A stretch of 64,000 bases of DNA from Alicycliphilus denitrificans_A (GTDB lineage Bacteria; Pseudomonadota; Gammaproteobacteria; Burkholderiales; Burkholderiaceae_C): contig NZ_CP126238.1 of NCBI RefSeq assembly GCF_044792555.1, positions 372,001 through 436,000 on the forward strand. Reading direction: 5' to 3'. Numbering within the stretch: the stretch's first letter is position 1; each line of letters begins with the position of its first letter. Below are positions 40,066 to 47,637 of this stretch, piece after piece. The position numbers and the translations under genes are program-made. The notes below the pieces were generated by a model. That model did no database searches, had not been told where the DNA came from, and saw only the letters and a list, made by a program, of their open reading frames with translations.

Positions 40066-40762
40066 GGTGACAGAGAGCGCGCAAGGCCCCGGGCGGGACC
40101 GTCTGGCGCAGGAGTTCGTGCGTTTTGCGGTCGAATCCGGCGTGCTGCGCTTTGGCGAATTCAAGACCAAGGCGGGGCGCATGAGTCCGTATTTCTTCAA
40201 CGCCGGATTGTTCGATGACGGCGCCAAGCTCGGGCGCCTGGCGCAATTCTATGCACAGGCGCTGCTGGCCAGCGGCCTGCAGTTCGACATGGTGTTCGGC
40301 CCGGCCTACAAGGGCATTCCGCTGGCCGCCACGGTGGCCGTGGAGCTGGCGCGCCTCGGCAAGAACGTGCCCTTTGCCTATAACCGCAAGGAGGCCAAGG
40401 ACCACGGCGAGGGCGGCACGCTGGTGGGGGCGCCGCTGTCGGGCCGGGTGCTCATCATCGACGACGTGATGAGTGCCGGCACGGCAGCGCGCGAATCCAT
40501 CGCCCTGATCCGCGCCGCCGGCGCCACGCCGCACGCCATCGCCATTGCCCTCGACCGCCAGGAAAAGGCCACCGAGGGCGGCCAGGACGTGGAGCACAGC
40601 GCCGTGCAGTATGTGCAGCGCGAGCTTGGCATGCAGGTCTGCGCCATCGCCAAGCTGGCCGACCTGCTGCAGTATCTGGCGGCCGATGGCGGCGACGCGC
40701 AGATGCACGCCCACCACGAGCGCGTGCTGGCCTATCGCCAGCGCTATGGCGTGGACGATTGA
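40064..40762 (+). CDS. pyrE: Orotate phosphoribosyltransferase
   Basis: A 232-residue pyrimidine biosynthesis enzyme (orotate plus PRPP to OMP). FGEFKTKAGRMSPYFFNAG is the N-terminal signature and VLIIDDVMSAGTAARES the PRPP loop. AFPYNRKEAKDHGEGG-like NRKEAKDHGEGG carries catalytic Lys and His. AAGGAAG precedes the ATG. It is divergent from xth with interlocking start codons. The DUF4124 gene follows on the same strand. Confidence 0.95.
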   Translation: MVTESAQGPGRDRLAQEFVRFAVESGVLRFGEFKTKAGRMSPYFFNAGLFDDGAKLGRLAQFYAQALLASGLQFDMVFGPAYKGIPLAATVAVELARLGKNVPFAYNRKEAKDHGEGGTLVGAPLSGRVLIIDDVMSAGTAARESIALIRAAGATPHAIAIALDRQEKATEGGQDVEHSAVQYVQRELGMQVCAIAKLADLLQYLAADGGDAQMHAHHERVLAYRQRYGVDD

Positions 40763-40781
40763 GGGCTGGGCGCCAGAGAGC

Positions 40782-41465
40782 ATGGACTTGAAAGCAAAGG
40801 CAGTGACGGGCGGCCTCATGGCGGCCGCCTTGCTGGCCATGGCCGTGCCGGCCTGGGCGCAGCAGGGCAGGGGCGCGCAGGAGATTTACAGCTGCATCGA
40901 CAGGCAGGGCCGCCGCATCACCTCCGACCGGCCCATCGCCGACTGCGTGGACCGCGAGCAGCGCGTGCTGGACCACACGGGTACCGAGCGCCGCCGCATC
41001 GGCCCGACGCTGACCGAGCACGAACGCAGCGCGCAGGAGCTGCAGCGCCGCAAGGAGGCCGAGGAGCGCGCACGCGTCGCCGAGGAGCGCCGGCGCGAGC
41101 GCGTGCTGCTGGCGCGCTACCCCGACGAGGCTGCGCACCAGGCCGAGCGCGAGGCCGCCATCGACCAGGTGGAGGAGGTCATCGTCGTGGCCCACAAGCG
41201 CATCCAGGCGCTGAAGGTCGAGCGCAGGCGCATGGATTCTGAGCTGGAGTTTTACCGTGGCGACGTGAACAAGGCGCCCGCGAAGCTGCAGCGCCAGATT
41301 GCCGAAAACCACGCCGATCAGGCCGAGCAGCAGCGCTTTCTGGCCGCGCAGGACCAGGAAAAACGCCGCATTCACCAGCGCTTTGACGCCGAGCTGGCCC
41401 AGCTGCGCCAGCTGTGGGCGGCGCAGCGCGCCGCGGCCGCGCAATGGACGCCGCCGCAAAAGTAG
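40782..41465 (+). CDS. DUF4124 domain, coiled-coil periplasmic protein
   Basis: A 227-residue protein with a signal peptide (LMAAALLAMAVPAWAQ). A short DUF4124 segment follows (IYSCIDRQGRRITSDRPIADC, residues about 35-60). The rest is a long Arg/Glu-rich coiled coil (ELQRRKEAEERARVAEERRR and later). It is 19 bp downstream of pyrE. The function is unknown; a structural periplasmic role would fit. Confidence 0.75.
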   Translation: MDLKAKAVTGGLMAAALLAMAVPAWAQQGRGAQEIYSCIDRQGRRITSDRPIADCVDREQRVLDHTGTERRRIGPTLTEHERSAQELQRRKEAEERARVAEERRRERVLLARYPDEAAHQAEREAAIDQVEEVIVVAHKRIQALKVERRRMDSELEFYRGDVNKAPAKLQRQIAENHADQAEQQRFLAAQDQEKRRIHQRFDAELAQLRQLWAAQRAAAAQWTPPQK

Positions 41466-41495
41466 CGATATCTGTTGATAGCCACGGCAAACCCT

Positions 41496-41525
41496 CCGTC
41501 ATCCCCGCGAAAGCGGGGATGACGG
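41496..41525. repeat. 13-bp-stem hairpin with GAAA loop
   Basis: CCGTCATCCCCGC and GCGGGGATGACGG pair perfectly around GAAA. The sequence resembles the central palindrome of the miniature element at 38513-38540 in opposite orientation. With no U-tract it may still terminate or stabilise the convergent pyrE-DUF4124 and gatB transcripts. Confidence 0.65.
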
Positions 41526-41585
41526 GTTTGTAGACATTGGGTGTCGTGGTCAGGTGAAGCCACAGGAAGCGCCGCTTGAGCCACT

Positions 41586-41638
41586 TATTTGATAGCTGTC
41601 AGCGCTTTATTGACAAGTGTTCAGGCCAGTTTTGCCTT
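41586..41638 (+). repeat. Dispersed palindromic repeat, copy G
   Basis: ATAGCTGTCAGCGCTTTA, GACAAGTGTTCAGGCC and TTTTG follow the shared layout. The repeat covers the gatB stop codon; its minus strand encodes the last residues AKLA of GatB. Confidence 0.75.
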
Positions 41639-43066
41639 CAATAGCTCGTTGACCTGCTGGGGGTTGGCCTTGCCCTTGCTGGCCTTCATCACCTGGCCTA
41701 CCAGGGCGTTGAAGGCCTTGTCCTTGCCGGCCTTGTACTGCTCTACGTTCGCCGGGTTGGCGGCGATCACCTCGTCGATGATGGCCTCCAGCGCGCCGGT
41801 GTCGTTCATCTGCTTGAGGCCCTTGGCCGCGATCACGGCATCCACATCCGAGCCCTCGCCGCTCCACAGCGCCTCGAACACCTGGCGGGCTGCGTTGTTG
41901 GAAATCGTCCCGTCCTGGATGCGGCCGATCAGCGCCGCCAGCTGGCCGCTCGTGACCTTGACGGCCTCCATGCCGATTTCCTCGGTGTTCAGGCGACGCG
42001 AGATCTCGCCCATGACCCAGTTGCTCGCCAGCTTCGGTTGGCCGCAGGCCTTGGCCGTGTCTTCGAAGTAGGCGGCCATGGCCTGGCTTTGGGTGAGCGT
42101 GGTGGCGTCGTACTCGGGCAGGCCGTACTGCTGCACGAAGCGCGCGGCCATGGCGCGCGGCAGCTCGGGCATCTCGGCGCGTACGCGCTCGATCCACTCG
42201 GGGGCGATGCACAGCGGCGGCAGGTCCGGGTCGGGGAAGTAACGGTAGTCGGCCGCGTCCTCCTTGGTGCGCATGGCGCGCGTCTCCCCCGTGTCGGGGT
42301 TGAAGAGCACGGTGGCCTGTTGAATCTTGTGGCCGTCTTCCAGCTGTTCGATCTGCCAGCGGATCTCGTAGTCGATCGCCAGCTGCATGTTCTTGAAGCT
42401 GTTGAGGTTCTTGATCTCGCGGCGCGTGCCCAGCGGTGCTTCGGGCCTGCGCACGGAGACGTTGGCGTCGCAGCGGAACGACCCCTCCTGCATGTTGCCG
42501 TCGCAGATGCCGATCCAGGTGACGATCTGGTGCAGCGCCTTGGCGTAGGCCACGGCCTCGTCGGTGGAGCGCATGTCGGGCTCGGTGACGATCTCCAGCA
42601 GCGGCGTGCCCGCGCGGTTCAGGTCGATGCCGCTCATGCCGTGGAACTCTTCGTGCAGCGACTTGCCCGCGTCTTCCTCCAGGTGGGCGCGCACCAGGCG
42701 CACGGTCTTCTTCTCGTCGCCCAGGTAGAACGACACCTCGCCGCCCTGCACCACGGGGATCTCGAACTGGCTGATCTGGTAGCCCTTGGGCAGATCCGGG
42801 TAGAAGTAGTTCTTGCGCGCAAAAATGCTTTGCGGCGCAATGTGGGAGCCCAGGGCCAGTCCTAATTTAATAGCGCAGGCGACGGCCTCGCGGTTCATCA
42901 CCGGCAGGGTGCCAGGCAGGGCCAGGTCCACGGCGCAGGCCTGGGTGTTGGGCTCGGCGCCGAAGGCGGTGCTGGCGCGGCTGAAGATCTTGCTGTGGGT
43001 GGCCAGCTGGGCGTGGGTCTCGAAGCCGATGACGACCTCGTAGCCATGGATGAGTTTCGCGGTCAT
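41621..43066 (-). CDS. gatB: Asp-tRNA(Asn)/Glu-tRNA(Gln) amidotransferase subunit B
   Basis: A 481-residue protein. LIHGYEVVIGFETHAQLATHSKIFS, LPGTLPVMNREAV and FARKNYFYPDLPKGYQISQFEIP are the GatB kinase-like signatures. The C-terminal YqeY-like tail holds the tRNA-binding domain. With GatA and GatC it converts mischarged Glu-tRNA(Gln) or Asp-tRNA(Asn). The order gatC-gatA-gatB on the minus strand forms an operon. It starts 2 bp after the gatA stop. Confidence 0.95.
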   Translation of the reverse strand: MTAKLIHGYEVVIGFETHAQLATHSKIFSRASTAFGAEPNTQACAVDLALPGTLPVMNREAVACAIKLGLALGSHIAPQSIFARKNYFYPDLPKGYQISQFEIPVVQGGEVSFYLGDEKKTVRLVRAHLEEDAGKSLHEEFHGMSGIDLNRAGTPLLEIVTEPDMRSTDEAVAYAKALHQIVTWIGICDGNMQEGSFRCDANVSVRRPEAPLGTRREIKNLNSFKNMQLAIDYEIRWQIEQLEDGHKIQQATVLFNPDTGETRAMRTKEDAADYRYFPDPDLPPLCIAPEWIERVRAEMPELPRAMAARFVQQYGLPEYDATTLTQSQAMAAYFEDTAKACGQPKLASNWVMGEISRRLNTEEIGMEAVKVTSGQLAALIGRIQDGTISNNAARQVFEALWSGEGSDVDAVIAAKGLKQMNDTGALEAIIDEVIAANPANVEQYKAGKDKAFNALVGQVMKASKGKANPQQVNELLKAKLA

Positions 43067-43068
43067 GC

Positions 43069-44583
43069 TCAGATGCCCTCCCCGGACTGTGTTGACAGCC
43101 CTGCGGGCTGGCGGAGGTGGAAGTCGGTCGCCTGCTGCAGGCGGTGCGCGGCGTTCAGCAGCCGGCCCTCCTGGAAATAGTTGCCGATGAGCTGCAGGCC
43201 CACGGGCATGCCGCCCGCGCCTGCACCTGCGGGCACGCTCATGCCGGGCAGGCCGGCCAGCGAGGCGGGCAGCGTGTAGATGTCGGCCAGGTAGCTGGTC
43301 ACGGGGTCGGTCTGCGCGCCCAGCTCGGGGGCCACGGTGGGCGCCACGGGGCCGGCGATCAGGTCGCACTGCTGGAACGCGGTCTGGAAGTCGTCGGCGA
43401 TCATGCGGCGGATCTTTTGCGCCTGCAGGTAGTAGGCGTCGTAATAGCCCTCGGACAGCACATAGGTGCCGATCATGATGCGGCGCTTGACCTCGTCGCC
43501 AAAGCCTTCGGCGCGGGTCTTCTTGTACATGTCGAGCAGGTCGGCGTACTGCGCAGCGCGGTGGCCGTAGCGCACGCCGTCAAAGCGCGAGAGGTTGGAC
43601 GAGGCCTCGGCCGGTGCCAGGATGTAGTACACCGGCACCGACAGCTCGGTGCGCGGCAGGCTGATGGGCACCAGCCTGGCGCCGAGCTTTTCATATTCCT
43701 TCAGGGCCGATTCGACGGCGGCGCGCACGTCGGGCTGCAGGCCGTCGCTGAAGAACTCGGCCGGCACGCCGATGCGCAGGCCGGCAATGGAGTCCTGCAG
43801 CGAGCGCGTGAAGTCCTCGCCGGGACGGTCCAGGCTGGTGGCATCGCGCTCGGGGTCGGGGCCGCAGATCTGGCTCAGCAGCAGCGCGCAGTCCTCGGCC
43901 GAGCGCGCCATGGGGCCGGCCTGGTCCAGGCTGGAGGCAAAGGCGATCATGCCGTAACGACTGGCGCGGCCGTAGGTGGGCTTGATGCCGGTGATGCCGC
44001 AGAACGACGCCGGCTGGCGGATGGAGCCGCCCGTGTCCGTGCCCGTCGCGGCCGGGGCCAGGCGTGCCGCCACGGCCGCGGCCGAGCCGCCGGAGGAGCC
44101 GCCGGGCACATGCGCCAGGTTCCAGGGATTGCGCGCGGGCCGGGGCGCGTCAAAGCCCACGGGAGCGATGGCGGCGTTTTCGTTGCTGGCGCCCATGGCG
44201 AACTCGTCGCAGCTGAGCTTGCCCAGCGTCACGCAGCCGGCCTGGGCCAGGCGTGCCACCACGGTGGCGTCAAAGGGCGAGCGGTAGCCCGCCAGCATCT
44301 TGCTGGCCGCGGTGCTGGGAAAGTCGCGCGTGACGAAGACGTCCTTGTGCGCAATCGGCAGGCCGGCCAGCGGCGCGGCCTGGCCCGCGGCAAGGGCATC
44401 GTCTTGCGCACGCGCCTGGGTCAGCGTCACGTCTTCGTCCAAGGCCAGGTAGGCGCCCAGGTTCTGGTGCGCCTTGGCGCGGGCCAGAAAATGCTGGGCC
44501 GTCTCCACGGCCGATACCTGTTTGCCGCGCAGCAAGGCGGCCAGCTGGGCCACGCCCAGGTCGTGCAGATCGGTGTTGCTCAT
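43069..44583 (-). CDS. gatA: Asp-tRNA(Asn)/Glu-tRNA(Gln) amidotransferase subunit A
   Basis: A 504-residue amidase-family protein from ATG 44583. GLPIAHKDVFVTRDFPSTAASKML contains the catalytic Lys. VPGGSSGGSAAAVAARLAP and TDTGGSIRQPASFCG supply the Ser-cisSer-Lys triad. It releases ammonia from glutamine for the GatB transamidation. Length and motifs are normal. Confidence 0.95.
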   Translation of the reverse strand: MSNTDLHDLGVAQLAALLRGKQVSAVETAQHFLARAKAHQNLGAYLALDEDVTLTQARAQDDALAAGQAAPLAGLPIAHKDVFVTRDFPSTAASKMLAGYRSPFDATVVARLAQAGCVTLGKLSCDEFAMGASNENAAIAPVGFDAPRPARNPWNLAHVPGGSSGGSAAAVAARLAPAATGTDTGGSIRQPASFCGITGIKPTYGRASRYGMIAFASSLDQAGPMARSAEDCALLLSQICGPDPERDATSLDRPGEDFTRSLQDSIAGLRIGVPAEFFSDGLQPDVRAAVESALKEYEKLGARLVPISLPRTELSVPVYYILAPAEASSNLSRFDGVRYGHRAAQYADLLDMYKKTRAEGFGDEVKRRIMIGTYVLSEGYYDAYYLQAQKIRRMIADDFQTAFQQCDLIAGPVAPTVAPELGAQTDPVTSYLADIYTLPASLAGLPGMSVPAGAGAGGMPVGLQLIGNYFQEGRLLNAAHRLQQATDFHLRQPAGLSTQSGEGI

Positions 44584-44593
44584 GGCCTTGCCC

Positions 44594-44893
44594 TTATTCG
44601 ATGACCTTGGGCACCAGGAACAGCCCGCGCTCCACGGCCGGGGCGCTTTGCTGGTTCGCCTCGCGCTGGTTGGGCTCGCTGGCGACATCTTCGGCCAGGC
44701 GCAGTTGCACTTCCTGGATCGCCGCTACGGGATGGGGTAGGGGAGCGATGCCGCTGGTGTCCACGGCCTGCATCTTGTCCACGATGCCGAAAAAACCGTT
44801 GAGTTGGGTGAGCATGCGCTCGCTCTCGTCGGAGCTGAGTTCCAGCCGCGCCAGATGGGCGATGCGGGCGATGTCCTGAGGTGTCAGTGCCAT
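44594..44893 (-). CDS. gatC: Asp-tRNA(Asn)/Glu-tRNA(Gln) amidotransferase subunit C
   Basis: A 99-residue protein. LTPQDIARIAHLARLELSSDE, QLNGFFGIVDKMQAVDTSGIAPLPHP and REDV-like LAEDVASEPNQRE are the GatC motifs. It is the first gene of gatCAB and wraps around GatA. The 218-bp gap upstream to mreB holds the two divergent promoters. A TTATTAT stretch at 44983-44991 is a possible -10 box. Confidence 0.93.
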   Translation of the reverse strand: MALTPQDIARIAHLARLELSSDESERMLTQLNGFFGIVDKMQAVDTSGIAPLPHPVAAIQEVQLRLAEDVASEPNQREANQQSAPAVERGLFLVPKVIE

Positions 44894-45111
44894 AAGGGGG
44901 ATGGGAGGGGGGAGGAAGCGCGCAACGGTATGTAAACAAGCATCCGCGCCGCGCCGCGCAGGGAGTTATTCACAGGGGATGCGTTATTATCCCGGCTTTG
45001 CCGCAAGACCTCCACATTGCCGGTCATTGTGCGAAAAAAGTCCACAAATACCCTGTAAAAACCCGGCGATGGCAGGCCGACGCGCATGCCGTGCCTGAAG
45101 AGGATTCTTGA

Positions 45112-46155
45112 ATGTTCGGAGCTTTCCGTCGGTACTTCTCTACCGACCTGGCCATTGACCTTGGTACCGCCAACACCCTGATTTTTGCCCGCGACAAGGG
45201 CATCGTGCTCGACGAGCCTTCGGTCGTTGCCATCCGCCACGAGGGCGGGCCGCACGGCAAGAAAGTCATCCAGGCCGTGGGCCGGGAGGCCAAGGCCATG
45301 CTGGGAAAGGTGCCGGGCAATATCGAGGCCATACGCCCGATGAAGGACGGCGTGATCGCCGATTTCGTGATCACCGAGCAGATGATCAAGCAGTTCATCA
45401 AGATGGTGCATCCGCGCTCGGTGCTCACGCCCAGCCCGCGCATCATCATCTGCGTGCCCTGCGGCTCGACCCAGGTCGAGCGCCGCGCCATCAAGGACGC
45501 GGCCGAGGCCGCCGGCGCCACCGCCGTCTACCTGATCGAGGAGCCCATGGCCGCCGGCATTGGCGCGGGCCTGCCGGTGTCGGAGGCCTCGGGCTCGATG
45601 GTCGTGGACATTGGCGGCGGCACCACCGAGGTCGGCGTCATCAGCCTGGGCGGCATGGTCTACAAGGGCAGCGTGCGCGTGGGCGGCGACAAGTTCGACG
45701 AGTCCATCATCAACTACATCCGCCGCAACTACGGCATGCTGATCGGCGAGCCCACGGCGGAGCTGATCAAGAAAAACATCGGTTCGGCTTTCCCGGGCTC
45801 CGAGGTCAAGGAGATGGAGGTCAAGGGCCGCAACCTCTCCGAAGGCGTGCCGCGCAGCTTCACCATTTCTTCCAATGAGGTGCTGGAGGCGCTGACCGAG
45901 CCGCTGAATCAGATCGTCTCGGCGGTCAAGACGGCGCTGGAGCAGACCCCGCCCGAGCTGGGCGCCGACATCGCCGAGCGCGGCATGATGCTCACCGGCG
46001 GTGGCGCACTGCTGCGCGACCTGGACCGTCTGCTGGCCGAGGAAACCGGCCTGCCCGTGCTGGTGGCCGAGGAGCCCCTGACCTGCGTGGTGCGCGGCTG
46101 CGGCATTGCACTGGAGCGCATGGACCGCCAGGGCAGCATCTTCACGAGTGAATAA
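45112..46155 (+). CDS. mreB: Rod shape-determining protein MreB
   Basis: A 347-residue actin-like ATPase that forms membrane-attached filaments guiding lateral wall synthesis. DLAIDLGTANTLIFARDKGIV is the phosphate-1 motif. VVDIGGGTTEVGVISLGGM is phosphate-2 and MLTGGGALLRDLDRLL the adenosine motif. The N-terminal MFGAFRRYFS acts as an amphipathic membrane anchor. It starts the mreBCD-mrdA operon. Confidence 0.96.
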   Translation: MFGAFRRYFSTDLAIDLGTANTLIFARDKGIVLDEPSVVAIRHEGGPHGKKVIQAVGREAKAMLGKVPGNIEAIRPMKDGVIADFVITEQMIKQFIKMVHPRSVLTPSPRIIICVPCGSTQVERRAIKDAAEAAGATAVYLIEEPMAAGIGAGLPVSEASGSMVVDIGGGTTEVGVISLGGMVYKGSVRVGGDKFDESIINYIRRNYGMLIGEPTAELIKKNIGSAFPGSEVKEMEVKGRNLSEGVPRSFTISSNEVLEALTEPLNQIVSAVKTALEQTPPELGADIAERGMMLTGGGALLRDLDRLLAEETGLPVLVAEEPLTCVVRGCGIALERMDRQGSIFTSE

Positions 46156-46182
46156 GGCGCGCGCCGCGCTCGGGCCATACGC

Positions 46183-47100
46183 ATGCCCCTGGGAACCCTG
46201 GACCGCTCGGCGCCCACGCTGTTCAAGCATGGGCCGTCGGCGCTGTCACGTCTGACCCTCTACAGCGCCTTGGCGCTGTTTTTGATGGTGGCGGATGCGC
46301 GCTTTCACGTCACCGAGCCGCTGCGCAAGGCCGTGGCCACCGTGCTGTATCCGCTGCAGTGGCTGATGCTGCAGCCGGTGGAGCTGGCCGGCAAGGGGGC
46401 GCAGTATTTCCAGTCGCTGCAGGCCGCGCAGCAAGGCGTGGACGCGGCGCAGAAGAAGATGGCACAGATGTCCGTGCGCGCGGGCGAGGCCGAGCAGCTG
46501 CTGCGCGAGAACGCCGAGCTGCGCCAGCTGCTCGCCCTGCGCGCACGCCTGGATACGCCGGCGCAGGCCGCGCAGGTGATCTACGACACGGCAGACCCGT
46601 ACACGCGCCGCGTGATGCTTGACCGCGGCCAGCTGGCCGGCGTGCAGGCCGGCTCGCCGGTGGTCGATGCCTCCGGCGTGCTGGGCCAGGTGACGCGCGT
46701 CTATCCCATGCTCAGCGAAGTCACCCTGCTCATAGACCGCGACCAGGCCATTCCCGTGCTCAACCTGCGCACCGGCGCGCGCAGCGTGGCCTATGGCGAT
46801 CCGGTGGCGGGCCTGGGTGGCGGCATGGAGCTGCGCTTCACGCCCGGCAATGCCGACGTGCAGCAGGGCGACGTGCTCACCACCAGCGGTGTCGACGGCC
46901 TGTACCCGCCGGGCCTGCCCGTGGCGCGCGTGGTGCATGTGGAGCGTCGTGCCGACTCCACCTTTGCGCGCATTTATTGCGCGCCCCTGGCCCAGGTCTA
47001 TGGCGCGCGCCATGTGATGGTGCTCAAGCCGCTCGTGCACGAGCTGCCGCCGCGCCCCGAGCCCGAGCCGGCGCCACAGAAGCGGGGAGGGCGCAAATGA
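46183..47100 (+). CDS. mreC: Rod shape-determining protein MreC
   Basis: A 305-residue inner-membrane protein with one N-terminal helix (LTLYSALALFLMVADARF). A coiled coil follows (residues about 80-110), then two beta-barrel domains (VIYDTADPYTRRVMLDRG, SEVTLLIDRDQAIPV, GDVLTTSGVDGLYPPGLPVA). It links MreB with PBP2 in the elongation complex. The start ATG 46183 is weakly supported. Its stop overlaps mreD (ATGA). Confidence 0.93.
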   Translation: MPLGTLDRSAPTLFKHGPSALSRLTLYSALALFLMVADARFHVTEPLRKAVATVLYPLQWLMLQPVELAGKGAQYFQSLQAAQQGVDAAQKKMAQMSVRAGEAEQLLRENAELRQLLALRARLDTPAQAAQVIYDTADPYTRRVMLDRGQLAGVQAGSPVVDASGVLGQVTRVYPMLSEVTLLIDRDQAIPVLNLRTGARSVAYGDPVAGLGGGMELRFTPGNADVQQGDVLTTSGVDGLYPPGLPVARVVHVERRADSTFARIYCAPLAQVYGARHVMVLKPLVHELPPRPEPEPAPQKRGGRK

Positions 47101-47618
47101 TCATGCCCAAGGGCCAGCAGCTGCTGCTGCCCGTGAGCCCCGCCTTCATCGTCGCCAGCCTGCTGGCGGCCCTGGCGCTGAACATGCTGCCGCTGGGGCG
47201 CGTGGTCTGGACGCCGGACTGGGTCATGGTGCTGCTCGTCTTCTGGGGCATGCACCAGCCGCAGCGCGTGGGCCTGGGCGTGGCCTTTGCCATGGGGCTG
47301 TGCATCGATGTGGGCCAGTCCGCGCTGCTGGGCCAGCATGCGCTGGTGTATTGCGGCCTGATGTTCGGCGCACAGCTTACACATCGGCGCCTGCTGTGGT
47401 TCGGGCCGCTGCTGCAGGCCCTGCAGCTGTTGCCGCTGTTCTTTGCGGCCCATGTCGTGGCGCTGGCCTTGCGTGCGCTGACCAGTGGCGGCACCCTGCC
47501 CGGCCTGGAGGCGGCGCTGGCCCCGCTGCTGGAGACGGCCCTCTGGCCGCTGGTCAGCTGGGTTCTGCTGGCGCCGCAGCGCCGCCCGCCGGACCAGGAC
47601 GACAACCGGCCGTTGTGA
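47097..47618 (+). CDS. mreD: Rod shape-determining protein MreD
   Basis: A 173-residue polytopic membrane protein with five or six helices. LPVSPAFIVASLLAALALNMLP and DWVMVLLVFWGMHQPQRVGLGVAFAMGLCIDVG are typical of MreD. It is translationally coupled to mreC by ATGA and 19 bp from mrdA. It completes the MreBCD core of the elongasome. Confidence 0.93.
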   Translation: MIMPKGQQLLLPVSPAFIVASLLAALALNMLPLGRVVWTPDWVMVLLVFWGMHQPQRVGLGVAFAMGLCIDVGQSALLGQHALVYCGLMFGAQLTHRRLLWFGPLLQALQLLPLFFAAHVVALALRALTSGGTLPGLEAALAPLLETALWPLVSWVLLAPQRRPPDQDDNRPL

Positions 47619-47637
47619 GCATGCAGGATCCCGACGC

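Noticed and set aside
41496..41525. Miniature transposable element
   Set aside because: It is a perfect hairpin but no direct duplication flanks it, so it is listed only as a repeat.
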